Source: Seriola aureovittata (taxonomy: Eukaryota; Chordata; Actinopteri; Carangiformes; Carangidae). Taken from it: a stretch of DNA of 64,000 nt. The DNA lies in the NCBI RefSeq assembly GCF_021018895.1, contig NC_079369.1, forward strand, positions 4,060,694 to 4,124,693, read 5' to 3'. This document shows, piece after piece, positions 32,881 through 46,439 of this stretch (the first letter of the stretch is position 1; each line of letters begins with the position of its first letter). A model generated the notes under the pieces. The model saw nothing but the letters and a program-made list of their open reading frames with translations. It did not search any database and was not told the origin of the DNA. A program made the position numbers and the translations under genes.

Positions 32881-33629
32881 AAACATTATATAATACAAAA
32901 TATCTTGGCTTGTTTTCTTCTCGCTGTATTCTCAATTGAGAGTTGCTGATTGTGTCTTAATTTGTGTGTTTGTGTCATGTGACTCATGATAGCACTGATC
33001 AGCAGAGAGTGGCGGGGAACATTGATGATTTAGAGGCTTTTTTAATGGCACCACTCAATCTTGAAAAAGCTTTTTATTTTTTTTTAAAGGGGAACTCCAT
33101 CTATTGTTCGTCTTTAGAGTTGGAGGCTTGTGACTGTCAGATTTTCTTTTTAAAAAGCTTGTTTGTATGTTAATTAAAACATAAACTGGCCAAAACTGCA
33201 GCAGGAAAGTCCACCCTGACTTTTAAGCTCCAAAATACCTGGTTCCTCCATTTCCCATAGTGCAATTGGATATAGCATCTTTTGTGACATCAGCCCAGCC
33301 TGGAAGTTAACATTTATGACATGTTTGTTCAGCATGAATATTATTCATGTTTGCTCACAATGCAGTTATGGCAGAACTTCCACAGATGGCTATCGCATAA
33401 TATAGAAAATGTCCCTGATTAAACTGAAAAGAATTTGACATGAATATTAAATATCTCACCCTGTGCTCTTTTATCAACCACTCTGAGAAATTGCATTCCT
33501 CTAAAATTGTATCAGACAAAAACCTTTGTCAAAAAGATCTCATGTCTTTCATGGCTCAGTTTAAATGCTTTATTGATCTGGTTAATGTTTGAAAATAATT
33601 GTTATACTGTATGGTTGATTTTACGCTCG
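32881..33629. other. non-coding stretch, nothing assigned
   Basis: AT-rich, short chance frames only. No element recognised. Confidence 0.35.
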
Positions 33630-33900
33630 CAGCTCTGAGCTTGTATTTAGGCAAAGCTAAATGCTAATGTCAACATGCTAACACACTCAGTGTTGATACT
33701 AACATACTGAAGCTAAGCAAATGTAATATTCATTTTTATGTAATTAAGTTTAATTAAAATGAATGTAGCATGTTAGGATGCTAACATTTGCTATTTAGCA
33801 CAGGTCACTGAGTACAGCTGAGGTTGATGGGAATTTGGCAGATATTTAGTCATGAACCAAAGTAGTGGACACACTGAAACGTTGACCTGATGATGACAGC
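33630..33900 (+). repeat. percomorph interspersed repeat, partial copy
   Basis: Has CTAATGTCAACATGCTAACA, GCTAACATTTGCTATTTAGC, TGAGGTTGATGGGAATTTG, AACCAAAGTAGTGGAC and TTGACCTGATGATG in the order found in the family copy at 36645. Interrupted by an AT-rich imperfect palindrome at about 33724-33770. Confidence 0.6.
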
Positions 33901-36644
33901 AGATCACGTTGTTGCACCTCATCCCGAGGAAGACATTAATGTGAAGAAAATTTCAACATTTTTCATCAAATCTTTGGTCTATAAAATGAATATAGTGAAA
34001 CATGTGAGTTGTCTACAGCTCAAGATGGCATCTTCAGGTTACTTGTTTTGTCTGACCAACGCTCTGAAACCAAAGATAACAAAATGAAAAGCATAAAATC
34101 GCCATATTTGAGAAGCTGGAACCAAAGAATGTTTACCATTTTTTTAGTCTAATGCCAAATTATCAAAATAATTGCAGATTATTTTCTGTCAGTCGACTTT
34201 AATGATTAATGGATTGTTTCAGCTGTAATCTGCTTTATTTTTTTAGCCTTTTTTCCACAGGCTTTTAAGGTTGATTTTTTTTTTTCAGGAGAGGAGACTG
34301 TATTACATACTGTACATGGTGGGGGTAGAACTCATCCCATATGTGGACAGACAGGCTTGATTTCGCCTTGCACCCTCTTCGGGTCTCTTACAGTGATTTA
34401 CATGAACACAGTAACTCTTGACTCCATTTCTCGTCTTTTGGCTCCATAATTACAGAATAATTGCTTCGCTATATCTTACTCAACAGGGAGTACTTAACCA
34501 CTGAAACCGTGAAATAACAGACTGGGACAGGATGATCTGCTGAAGTCAGCAGTATTACCAACTCTTGTCATTCTCTCTGATGGGAGAATAGACAGGAGGG
34601 AGGGAGAGTGTCTGCAGGGAGAGAACAGTAGCATGCTCCACCAGCCCACAGCCTGTTCTTGTGTCTGCACAGAGACAAGCACAAAGGCCCCAACCCATAT
34701 TTGACGCTTTGTGACCATGGACACAAGGAGAGGCTGCTCATCTCAGAAAATAGAACTCAATTAACAGTTTTGCTGGAGGCATATTGGAACATTATTTCAT
34801 TAACGAGATGAATACAGTCTGATAATTACTTCATCTCAATTAGAAAAAAAGGCTACAGTCTATATTGATTGTGGCTGATGAGCTTGAAGGTTAATTAGGA
34901 ACACAATATTTCAAAAGACTAGCCTGCTTTGTTGTTGTTGTTGTTGTTTGACAGTGGTGGGAGCTGTTTGTTCCTGACTTTTTGATTCTGTGCAGTTTTA
35001 AGGACTCTGCAGGTCTTCCTGTCACAATAAGACTTCAAATCAATTTAACAAAAGGTTTTTGGCTTTTGTCTCAACAAAGGAAAACCTGCTTCTCTCCTAA
35101 CCTTGGATCCAGCCTGTGTTTGCAGTGTTAAGTTTTGGCTTTGTTTTTTTGTCTTGCTGTTGTGCTGTGAGCCACTAGAGGGAGCCGTGGTCCTGCTGGA
35201 AGCCTCCACGGAGCAGCATGTGGGCTTGGGCTGACTGAAACGGTTCACCAAGCCCCCATTAATGCACCTGTGCAAAGCCAAATGGAACAAACTAATAGTG
35301 CATTACCATTAACAATACAAATTACACCATTAGGCACACTTGGCTCTCAGGCCTTGTGATAGCTATAAATAGTTTCACTTGGTCTTGGGCAATTTGTGCT
35401 GTACTTGCATAATGACAGCACTCAAATTAATTCAGGGTGTGTAAATGGAGTACCCATATTGCTGCATGTTGTGAAAGGGGACATTTTTGGCTTTTTTTTA
35501 ATGATGTGTCTCTTCCTGCAGCACAACCTTTGTAAGAGGAATTGATCTGCAGGGGCAGCAGCTCTGACATAAGTAAGATGTCTCCATTACAACCCATCCA
35601 GTGCATTTACTCCTGTTATTGCTGAAACTGTGCACAGAATAATGACCTCTTTTTGTCAATGAAAGTTGGCTGGACCTCTAGAAATGGCTCTCTGGATTGG
35701 TTTTGGACCCTTTTTCAGCGGACCATAGGAGACCCAGCACAGTTTTTGCAGCTAGCTGACCTCAAAGTGGTTTAACTACTGCTCCATAAAACAAACAGAG
35801 CAGAGCAGAGGCAGCTTGACTGCCCCTCACTGGGACTGTGGACAGGACCTTAAAGCGCTTGGCCAAAGGGGACTATTATGTGTACTACTTTTCACTGTGT
35901 TTTATGTAAATGTGCCACACTGAAATGGAAGATAAAATTAAGCCAGCATGTCAGAGGCACTGAGCCAAGAAAACCTCAAGTGTTCCTGATATTCCTATTT
36001 TACTGGAGCCTGGTGCAGATGATAGATTGCAGTTGATGGGGGGAGAGGACGATGGAAGCCATCACCATCATAAAGCATTGCCAGATTCATCCATTAATGG
36101 TTTCTTGCCTTTTAGCCTGTTACACACTGACGTTTGACAATGTGAAAAGAATGGTTAAACAAGACTAAGAGGCTGCAGCCATGCTAGCAGCTCTGTGCAC
36201 TTAGGCACAGTTCAACCCCAGTTTTTGCTGTTCTGTATCAGTTTTAGATTTACATTGAAGTCACAGAGTTAAACATCTATTTCTCTAAAAGATGAATACT
36301 CTGCAATGTTTAAAAACAACCCAGACGGTCATTTAACAGCACTTATTGCTGTGTTCTGAAAGTATTTCCAGAGTTATCAAAAAGTCTTGGAAAAAATTGG
36401 AAAAAATATTCCTACCACTGCACAGGAAAAGACAAAAAACAAGCCAAACAAAGACAGTAGCCAGTGGATATCCTGAATAGGAAAAAAGTTGCAAGTTAAG
36501 TTTTTTATTGGATTTTTTTTTTTTCTTCCAGATGGTTTGAAAAGTCTTAGAGGATTCCAGAAATACCTTCAGAAGTGCTGATTTGTTAAACAAGCTGCTG
36601 GGTTTTTTTTTTTTTTGCTTCGTGCTTATTAAATACTAAACACA
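33901..36644. other. non-coding desert with candidate conserved blocks
   Basis: No genes seen. 34740-34935 (TCATCTCAATTAGAAAA, GAAGGTTAATTAGGAAC) and 35200-35420 (CATTACCATTAACAATAC) look unique and homeodomain-motif rich. A (GTT)n run is at about 34930-34949. The region may belong to the gene desert that in human separates HS2ST1 from LMO4; this is inference. Confidence 0.25.
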
Positions 36645-37175
36645 AAATAGAGCTGAGGCTGATGTGTGTTATTAGTTTTGCAGGTATTTGGACATAAAGA
36701 AAAGTACTGGATAGATTAAAATGTTCACCCAATGATGGTGCTAGATGAAAAGTCACTAAAGTTATAGCAATTCTTCCTGAGGTGGACATGAATGTGTCAT
36801 AGGAATTCATCCAGTAGTTGTTGATGTATTACAGTTAAAATCACAAATGTGAACTCATGGTGGTGTTAGAGGAAAAGTCAGAGTATTACCAAAATTAGTA
36901 GGACTCTTCCTCTGGGGACCATGAATGCCTCTAATAATAAACTTTGTGCCCATCTATTACTTAGATATTGAAATATTACATATTTCAAGTAAAAACTATG
37001 AGCAGGTGAAACTTGATAAAAAAGTCAGAGGGTCACCAAAGTCGGTAGGATTCATCCTCTGGGGACCATGAATCTTTGAAAAAACTTTTCATGGCAGTAA
37101 ATTCTTAAGTCGCTGACATGTTTCGGTTTGGACCAAAGCGGTGGACAGACTGACCGACATTGCCATCCCAAGCGC
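36645..37175 (+). repeat. percomorph interspersed repeat, fuller copy with internal repetition
   Basis: Starts GAGCTGAGGCTGATGTG and ends GGACAGACTGACCGACATTG. Inside, the module with AAAAGTCAGAG, a TCACCAAAGT-like phrase and TCCTCTGGGGACCATGAATG occurs in three diverged versions (about 36735-36800, 36850-36930, 37010-37075), a hallmark of this family. Confidence 0.65.
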
Positions 37176-37439
37176 ACTTGCATCTTAAGGTTATCATTAT
37201 CATTGTTATTATTATGATTTTCTGACCTTAGCAGTAATCCAGGCTGGACAAAGTATCACAGAGAAACAATAGTGCTACAACTCTTTTCTTTTTACAGATA
37301 TACTCTTATCAGTTAAAGGGAATACGGACGGGAAGATGAAATAAAAAGATTTAATCGGCATCACATCCATCATTTACATGAGGCAGTATATGATGTAATA
37401 CATAATGGACAATATGAGCCTGTGAGCACAACGGGGAGG

Positions 37440-37960
37440 TTGACCCTGTACAGGAAACTCTCTGATACTCTTAATTAGATTGCTGCATTGTAGTTTGACC
37501 TTGGTTGAAGACACTCTACACTACTCTGTCTCTCCCTCCCTCTCTCTCTCTCTCTCGCTCTCTGTCTTTCTCTTGCTCTTGGTTCTGCTGGCAGGCTGAG
37601 AGCACATAGTGGAGCATGGGCATTTTCTCCTGGAGGGTAGGAGAGAAATGCAATCAGCAATTCAATCGTGGCCATTGTGTAGCAGTGCTGATGAGCTTTG
37701 CAGAGTAGATAATGGATTAAATTATTTATCCCCCCTCCCTCCTCCTCAATGCTCATTGTTGCCTCCTCTTTGTGCTGCTACAGCGGTACACAGACGTAGG
37801 TTGAAGGCCTAGATCACTCGCTGCCTTTCATAGATCTAATTTTTCTAATTAGCGCTTGAATGCAGAACGGTCTCTCCCCCTTTACCCCCTACCTCCACCG
37901 CAGCGTTCATTGTCGGATACATTCCATGAGGTGAGCATGTGAATCTATCAGTGTCCAATT
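37440..37960. other. candidate conserved non-coding block with (TC)n tract
   Basis: A (TC)n tract at 37527-37562 is followed by unique sequence (for example TCAGCAATTCAATCGTGGCC and GATAATGGATTAAATTATTT) and then TCTAATTTTTCTAATTAGCG. The motif density looks enhancer-like. A 93-codon minus-strand frame here reflects the TC tract. Confidence 0.28.
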
Positions 37961-40900
37961 CAGTGACGGAGAATACCACTATACCACCACATCGCCGTCC
38001 CTCCTCCCCGTACTTCTCTTATTGAAAAAGTAAATGATCTTGATAATAACCTAATCAAGGACAGTTCCTTCAAATGAATGCTGTTAGACTGTTGCAGCTG
38101 TGCTGAGGACTGGCTGATCTGGAATCAGGAACAGGAACTCTAAATGTTTTCAATTATGGGGTGACCATATGGAGGAAATAGGAAAGCTACTGGATTCGGA
38201 TCATCTACAAATTGAAACAAGGACAATCCATATATGATACTAATTATGGAGGCCATCAACCAGGAGTCAATATCCAGTGACTGAGGTCTTTGATGCAGAG
38301 TTCATGTTGCTGCAGCAGCTGTCAGCATCTTTATCAGTAGTTCATCTGTAGTTCCTGAGGATAAGATAAACTTTATCAATCTCAGAAAGAAAAATTAAAG
38401 CTTCATAGCAGCAAAAGGGGAAGTACAAAACAAATGCATTGCATAAATACTTCTTATGGTGACTGAAAAATGAAACGACACAGTAGTTGAAATAAGTGAT
38501 ACTGAAGGAAGGCTCCACAAAACCTGCAAAATGATACTGATTTAGAAGGTTTTGTTGAGCAAATGTTAAACAAACAAACAAAAACTTAATTCCAACAAAG
38601 CCTTCGTGTGTGGAGGCCCCAAACTGACAAAAGGCAGTAAAAGGTTATTGGATGATTTACAACAGATTCAAATCAGAAAGAAGAAAAAAAAAAGAGTAAA
38701 ATAAATCTTTTTATTATCATATAATCAGTTTCAACTGATTATATGAATCAACTTTTCACAGCTATATGATGTTTGCACTGTTGGCACAAATATTCTAACT
38801 ACATGTAAGGTGCATCGTTGCGTGCACTCTGCCCCAAACTTAGATCTGACGTATTTGATATATTTGGAAACTTTGGGATCTCCACTAAAATTGAAAATAA
38901 ACCTCTGTGAGATTTGACAGTGTTTGGCTGCACAGCGTGAGTTTGTCACGACTGATCCACCAGCAAGGTCAGCAAAGAGTTTTAAACAGATTGGAGCCAT
39001 TTTAGACCTAATTATCAATTTTTTTTTATCACATCCATTTTATTTGGTCATATTTGCTTTGAAAGAACATTCGTGTTATTGCCAAGATATGAGGTGAAAG
39101 ATTTAATGGTATTTGGACAACAGTGAATGCTTAGGTCACAGAGGAATAAGACACACACGATATTATACACTGTTGCTTTGAGGCTTTTGATGGGATCTGT
39201 TGACAACAGAATATCACAAGTCCTATTTTTAAGATATGTTTATATTCACCTCAATATATCAACTAAAAATAACTCAATAGTTATAAAAAGTCTGGTAACT
39301 GTTGGTGAATATGTATTACTATTACCATTAGTAGCAGTACAAGTAGTAGCAGTGCAGTACCATCCCTTGTAAGGGCATTTGCTTATATGCAAAACAAGCA
39401 CATTCCCTGTCATCATCAGGCTTGTTCCTCTTCCCAAAGAGCTAATACAGGCCCACTTTAGTGTGTTGACAGATGATGGAACTGTTGTGGTCACATTCAA
39501 CAAAAAAAAGTGCCACCCGTGTCTAGCATGCAGACAGGAGTGATGCAGACTCTGTGTCTACAAACGCTCCCTATTATTCTTGCAGTGGCCGGTGGAGGCT
39601 TGCATGTACTGTAAGTTCCAGAGCAATGTGGCCTGCTTGTGTTACATACTTTTGTGGGCTGCCTCCCTGACAACTGGCAACAAAGGATCCATTGAGCAGA
39701 GGCAGCGACGAGGGGCTTTGATGGGTAATCTGCATGCGTTTGTAGAGGGAAACTGGAGCTGGGTTAAAGGAAACAGGTGCAACTAATTACAATATCCCCA
39801 GTCCTTCTTTCCTCTGGATTTCCTCCTGCTTTATCTCCTTCTTTCATTTTCTTTATCATCCTTGTTTTCCTTATTGCGAAATCTTTGGCAGGGGTAAAAT
39901 TCCCTAATGAGACTCTACTACACGCACACGCTGCAATAACACAGAGCATGCAGGTTCATTCACTTCTTCCTCACAGGTCAGACATCAAAGTGGTGAGGTG
40001 AAATCTACGAGGGAAGGAACAGGAAGACGTTTTAATTTAATACTTCACACCGCACGTGTTATGGCTTTGTTCTTTGCACGTCATCGACATGCTTTTCCGC
40101 CCTTTGATAAACTGAATTAGGGTGACATACTCCTCAATACGATATGGTCTGCCTTTGTCAAAGTGCATGCATTCTGTGTGAACAACTGTGTGCTTGCAGG
40201 CACGGTCTACACAGCAAAATAATGGGAATTTGAGAGGTTTGTGAGGCAGCTGGTGCTAAGTATTACCTCAAAAGTGGATGGGATTTCCAGTATTTCAAGT
40301 ATCAGGCCCTATTTCTGAGACTAGCACAGCGCTCTGATACATGAGAGGTCATTCTGTGTAGACACACTAGATATAAATTTAAAACATGGACCGGTCAGAC
40401 CTTTTGCTTTCCTCCATTTTCCTCAGAGTTGATTTGAACAGAGGCTATTGGCCAAATCCATACAGATAAATCATAAAAATAAGCTGCTCAATACCAAATA
40501 CATTATGTGTTTGGCACTGTCTGTGGCATTTTAAAATCATAAGCAGATTTTTTTAAGGAGTTATAGACTGATGTTAAATTTGGCATGTACGGTGGAAGGG
40601 ATTTCCATGTTGATGGCTGAGCCTGACGTGAAATTGGTATAAATTGAACATTTGCTCGATAGTTTAGCAACCATACCTACGCAGGATAGTTTTTGGGTTT
40701 CTCCACATGTTTAATGGGTTTGGCTGCAGAAAGACTGATATGGCTTTAGAAGACTGTTAAGGATAGTATACTTTATCTTGTCTGTACAAAACCAAAAGAA
40801 CAAAAGAGTAAGGTCAAACAGTACAAACATGCTAACATCTTGTTGCTTTCATCACCTTCAGGACCGGAACATCCACTGTCTGGTAATTAACCTGTCTGGG

Positions 40901-42379
40901 AGCCCGGTCTACATGCTGCTATATTGCAGTTCTGTGTTGTGTTTGCAGCTTTGTCCTGGTTTTGGTAAATTTACTGTCACCAAGGTAACACTACAGTGGT
41001 CTTACACATGGTTTTAGTTCATCCTCAAACTCTTTTGTTGCTCCGTTGAAAGTAAAACATACAGTTTGAAAATACAAATCATAACAAAGCATTATCCTGA
41101 TAACCATCATAACAAATTGACTGACATGAGGCAGCAAGGTGATATTTGAATGTGCTGTGAAGTACTAATACTAAACAACAGAAGACAATCATTCATATGT
41201 CGCTACACAAAGCATTCATAGTTTTGAGATTAGTTTATATTATCAATAGATACATTAAAAACATAAATGTGGGACTTATATGTGTTAATGAAGTCAATAT
41301 GACTGTGTCAATGCAGCTGAAAAATGCCTCAGAGAAGTGTGTGTTTTTTTTCACTCTGCAGTCTCTTCTACATAAAAGCTGGATCAGGCTGTTAATTGAT
41401 GCCTTTAGATCTCCGTCTTTTGTTCCACTTTATCTCGTGTGTCTAGTCCTTGAGCTCTCCTTTATATCCAGTGCACCATCAAAATATGGAGTCATTAATT
41501 TGCAGTTCTGTGTCATGTGGTTTCATTTGCTGCAAATAGAGTCAAAGACTGTCAACTGAAACAAAGTGCCGAACTTATGCGGTTTCTCTGTGGCATGTTT
41601 GAGAGCTTGAGCTTGGATTTTTTATTTTTTTTTTTTACCCTTTACAATAAGTCATTATAATCTTGACACATATAGAGAGCAGGCTCTCCAAAAGGGGAAA
41701 AAAAAAAAAAAAAAAAGAAGCTGTTATTTAATGATACCGATCCATTCATGATGAGCGAGTCATATTAAGACGATTCAAAGCCTGCTATCTGGCAACAACA
41801 CATTCCAAAGTCTATGTTTCATACAGGCTGCAATAACCTCTCCTGCACCACCACACCTCCAGTGCAGATTAACTCTGTCTATGTGTGTGCGAGGGAGGAA
41901 AGGAAAACAATCTTGCACTAACAAAACCATTATTAGTTCATTATGAATTAGAGAGCCACATCTGCAACTAATACATGGCCAGGTGGGATTTGTGAAGAGA
42001 GTACAGTGTAGAGTTTGTTCCACTAATGCATTATAAACACAGTGAGAACATGTGGCCTTTGAGGTTATGGTTACACTGAATATGGAGCTTGATGTTGCTC
42101 GGATATAATGTTTCTCACATGGGTCAACATTTTTTGAATTAAACAATCTGGGATGAAACGGTGCAGTGCCCTTGTTTTTCCTTGCAGAAAACTTTGATTT
42201 TAGTCTGCTTTTGCTGTAATTTCTCCCTTTTTCTGTGAGCTCTTTGTGACCATTTGTGCACGTATAAAGCGTTAATCAAACCCAGTGATAAAGATAAAAC
42301 AATGACCACAGCTAAAGGACTCCTAATGAATGTTTTATCCTGCATAATGAGATGAAAAATACATCTATAAAGCAATCAG
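37961..42379. other. non-coding desert, nothing firm
   Basis: No coding exons. 39560-40020 has moderate GC and unique sequence. There is a T-run at about 41622-41635, and a 17-A run at about 41698-41716. Short frames on both strands have no protein features. Confidence 0.35.
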
Positions 42380-43030
42380 GAGCCTATTCATCGCGGCCAG
42401 AATTAAGACCCAAGCAGTTTATTTAGTCTCAACATTCATCTCAGCTTCATTTAGTTCTTAGTTGTCCTGTCAACTCTGTGACTAGGAAGGTGGGTGAAAG
42501 GCCATTTTCCCAGGCTGCTCAAACAGATTTTGGCTTGAAAGAGAAGCACCGCAATGAGAGAAAAGGGACATCAAAATTGGCCTCTTGTCATCAGGCACCG
42601 GTATGATCCCCATTTGCCTTTCTCCGGGCGATCCGTCAGCAAGCCGTGATCAAAAAGGGATACGTCTTCGAGCATTCCCCCTTTCCAAGAGATGAGTGTC
42701 CCTCACTGTCCCACTGCAATCACTTCCTGTGTGCCAGGATGCCCCAAACAAAGGCCTGCCTCTTTCTCCCGACCGGCGTGAGTGCCGAAGAAGAAATACA
42801 ACACATATTTATGAGATTATCTGGCATCTCATGTTTCATTTTAATGAAAGAAAGAATTGTTTCGGGCCTCACAGAGTTGAAGCATGTGACACCAGGAAAT
42901 GGTTTGGTGCTGTTACTCTCTTGTCTGGGGGAAGGAGTGTATTTTTTGGCAAGAGGGATGAGTGATGATGCCATTCAGAAACTGGTTGGAATCAGCAGGG
43001 GAGAAAAGCAACATGCGGTTGGGAGAATTT
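42380..43030. other. candidate conserved non-coding block
   Basis: A 650-bp low-repeat stretch with balanced composition, for example ATTTATGAGATTATCTGGC and TTTCATTTTAATGAAAG. A 129-codon frame (42646-43035, +) crosses it, overlapped by other frames of 84-89 codons. The frame shows no domain-like features and no splice partners, so I read this as unique non-coding DNA. Confidence 0.28.
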
Positions 43031-43759
43031 ACTAAAGATGCAATGATGATAGTCTTATATCCCACAAATAAGAACAATAATGGTGTTATCTTACTGACCC
43101 AATTCGCTCAAAATTTTAAATGCACCAAGCATTTTTTGGGCGAGTAAAACAAACTTTTACTAAGGAAGCTAGTAGGCTTGTATCTGTTCGATTCTCCACA
43201 CCAGCTGGGAAAATCTCTGTGCTGAAAAGGAATGAGTAATGTTTTCGCCTCCAAAAACAACCACTTTGCTCCCATTTGTTCTGCTAATGCTGCTCAAAGG
43301 CCAAAAGCAAACGTCTGTGGTTGCAAGAGCAAGCAGAGAAAATGCATGCTTAGCAAAACCTTACCCATGATAAATAAAGGTAAAACATCAACAGCCACGG
43401 GGACTGTTGCCCCACCTGTGCCCCAGTGACAGTGGGATCCCACAGGCCTCGGGGTGCAGGGGAAACAGGGTGACTGGTGTTAAGGGAATGTCCTTATTTT
43501 GACTTTTCTCTGAAGTTCACGTTGTGGAACAAATTATTTTAAAGTTACACTAGGGGAGTGTCTATGTGTTGCTTTTGCTATATAAGACTTTAGCACTTAA
43601 TCTGTTGAACTTTATGTAATTATACTGTCTGTCATAAGGTGATTCGGTTGACCAAACAGACTTTTAAGAAAAACTACAAAACTGTTGAATATCACACAAC
43701 AATTTGGTGGAAACAACTAAACTTTTATCATTAACTTAATGTTCCTAATGTTGTTGTTG
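43031..43759. other. non-coding stretch, nothing assigned
   Basis: No element or gene recognised. A short 65-codon frame at 43232-43429 looks like chance. Confidence 0.35.
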
Positions 43760-43905
43760 TTGTCTTTCAGCTCCCATGAGGGCTTGCTACAGCAGATCAC
43801 CATCTGCATATTGGATTTGACACAGGTTCAATGCTGGACTCCCTTTCTGACACAACCTGGTATTGGGGGATTGAACCTCCAACCTACTCTACCACTTGAG
43901 CCATG
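43760..43905 (-). repeat. tRNA-derived SINE remnant
   Basis: Read on the minus strand, the segment at about 43866-43903 gives a tRNA-like box: GGCTCAAGTGGTAGAGTAGG followed by GGTTCAATCCCC. The plus-strand body has CTACAGCAGATCACCATCTG and CTTTCTGACACAACCTGG, typical of a widespread fish repeat. It is too degenerate to fold as a functional tRNA. Confidence 0.5.
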
Positions 43906-45159
43906 GACGCCCTACTATCTTAACGTAATACCAATGCTGTTTCTTTAGCATATTGGTATATTTAGTAGTACTGATCACATGGCTACGCATAGTGAAGGTT
44001 AGTATCCAGCACAATAGTAACTGCTTAGATCTCTCAACTTAAGGCAGGAACACACATTACACCTGGGCATCGCTGGTCTGACCGAGGTAGACGGGGTCTG
44101 TTCCAGTCTGGGTCAGCTGGTGTTGACAGTCGACAGATAAAATCATATAATGTGTGAAAAGTAAAGATTCTAATCTTAAGTCCTCAGATCCTTTCGTTCT
44201 CATCAAGACTTTTCTCATCAAGGGATTTTCTCACTGCAGGAACACGAGTGGCGACAAATTAGCAGCAAGGCTGAGCGGTAGAAGTAGTGCCATGCCCGGC
44301 TCTCTTAATACATCCATGGTAACAGACACTTTCTGTTATTTTGAGCTAATTTTACCATTTGCCTTTGTTTTCTTTTCCATATTTGACAAGGAGGTTTGTT
44401 TACAACCTGTCAGACTGCTGGTGCCTCTTGCCCCACTGGATCTTTCATCCGTTGCCTGGAGCAACAAAGATAAAGTCCAAGTTGAGATAAACCAACAGTT
44501 ACTATCACCTCTAATTGTTTTGGTCATGTAGTTATCTCCTTATGACTTGACCAAGTGGCCATTCATTTACTTAATACTCACAAGGAAAAAATAGCCAGCT
44601 GCAAGCAAGGAAGTTGGTAGCTGTTACCCTGTGCTGGATGCTAGCAGCATACTGGTCATGTAGCCAGGTTTGTAAATGTTAGCAAGAGCATTATAAGTGT
44701 ATGTTACATATACACTACAATCCAAACAACACAATGTATGTATGGATTCAAAATATTTTCAGTCAGGGAGCTGTTGTGTTGTCTGTGTTGTCTGTGTTGT
44801 TATATACAGTCATTGTGCTTCGGGAGGGGAGGGCTGATCTGTGGGGTGAGTGGAAGCAAGATGTTTATTTTCTGTAATTAAAAGCATTGATTAGTGCTAT
44901 TCATTAAGAGATCATTGTAGAATTCCTGTTGTGACTCTGGCGTAGCAGACATAAGGTCTCCTTGTGTCCATTCAACACAGGTAGAAGGGGTAACTCAGCT
45001 CAGAGAAAATGGATTAGACATGCTTTAGACTTATTGAAGATACAGGGCTAGGTTTTAAAAATTCAGCTTTCAAAATGAGGCTGGAAATATAGTTCTGAGA
45101 GGATTGCTTACATAAACACGTCTCTGTAGATCTGCACAGAGAACGGTGATATGGGAAAC
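43906..45159. other. non-coding stretch, nothing firm
   Basis: Chance frames up to 125 codons (44154-44531, +) without domain features. 44770-44800 has a short TGTTGTC tandem. No gene recognised. Confidence 0.3.
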
Positions 45160-45330
45160 TGTACTTGAGTACAATTTTGAGGTACATATACGGAACCTTT
45201 TTTTTTTATCTTCTATGACTTTATATTTCTACTCAGCTACATTCCAGTTGCATTTTAATTACACCTCAAAGGGAAATATTGAACTTTTCACTCCACTAAA
45301 TTTATTTAAAGTGGCTATTTGTAAGTTTTC
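45160..45330 (-). repeat. teleost interspersed repeat fragment
   Basis: Contains TTTATATTTCTACTCAGCTA, GGGAAATATTGAACTTTTCA and CTCCACTAAATTTATTTAAA, the inverted terminal part of the family also seen in cldn18 intron 1 (13250-13640). Confidence 0.6.
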
Positions 45331-46439
45331 TCTGCCACCAAACGTGGTTTCTTGCTGGAAGCAGGTGGTGATTGTCGATTGACAAGAGCTTCAGCCATCG
45401 TTGCTTTTACAAGAGGTTATTATTATGTGCCCTCTGAGAGGCTCTACATCAAGGGATACATAGAGCTGCCTCTGGTTGCTATTGGAAAATGACAAGACGA
45501 ACCAGGACTAGCTGGTTAGCACGCTAACTTCAGTAGAAGAAAAGATGTGATAGAGACAAGACCTAACACTGGCTTTCCACCACTGTAGAGCTCTTGGCAA
45601 GTAAAGGAATGAAGCAATGTTTCTTGAAGACCTTAATGCTAATGCTGGCCATGTAGCAATAGCAAAACTCAGAAATAGCTGCTTTAAGAACTTACCACTT
45701 ACTCTGCAGATCTAAAGCAATTTTTTCTTTTAGATTTAAAGCAATTAAAACACATTAAACCATTTGATTAGTTAATCCCAGTTCTTGTCAGGAAGCAGCT
45801 TCCACATGGAAAATAAAGAAACAGGTCAATGTTATATCCTAAATCCATACGTAAGTATAAGAATGACAGCCCAGCTAATTACACCATCATATTGTCAATT
45901 ATAATCACTTCAGAACAAACAACACACGCTTATTTTTCATCATTGATTTAATAACGTGGAATGCACATGGCCACAAATATTATTGATTGGGCCTTTAAGT
46001 CAAGCATGACCACTTTGTGCTGAGAAATACTGATGCACAACTGTCATTCTCTTTTTGGCGAAGCTATGTTGAACAATGCTTGTCTAAGTTTTTGTCCTCT
46101 TTCATGAAAATCAAACATTCATTTTGATAATTTAAATCTATACAGGCCTGTCCACTCAGCCACTCGGAGGAGGGGTTATTGTTTCCCTGGTGTACATTGG
46201 TTTCTCTGTGTGACTGCCCAGCTCAAACATCTTGGGCACACATTCACAACACAAAGGAATATGTTTTTCTCGCACTCATTGATTTTTCGTAGAAGCATTA
46301 ATCTTGCCTCACTTATCCCCATCAGAACAGAAAAACAGAATACTCTTTCAGCGACTAATTGCACGTCGTCTGATTTTCCTACAAATCTGTTGGAGCAGTT
46401 ATTTTTGATGTGACACAAAAAATAATAATCCAAGACCCC

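Noticed and set aside
42646..43035. 129-codon plus-strand frame
   Set aside because: No recognisable domain, no splice partners, and comparable frames overlap it in other registers.
43866..43903. tRNA-like segment on the minus strand
   Set aside because: Only the B-box-like half resembles a tRNA; the rest cannot form a cloverleaf, so it is scored as a SINE remnant rather than a tRNA gene.
44154..44531. 125-codon plus-strand frame
   Set aside because: No family resemblance or neighbouring exons; consistent with a chance frame.
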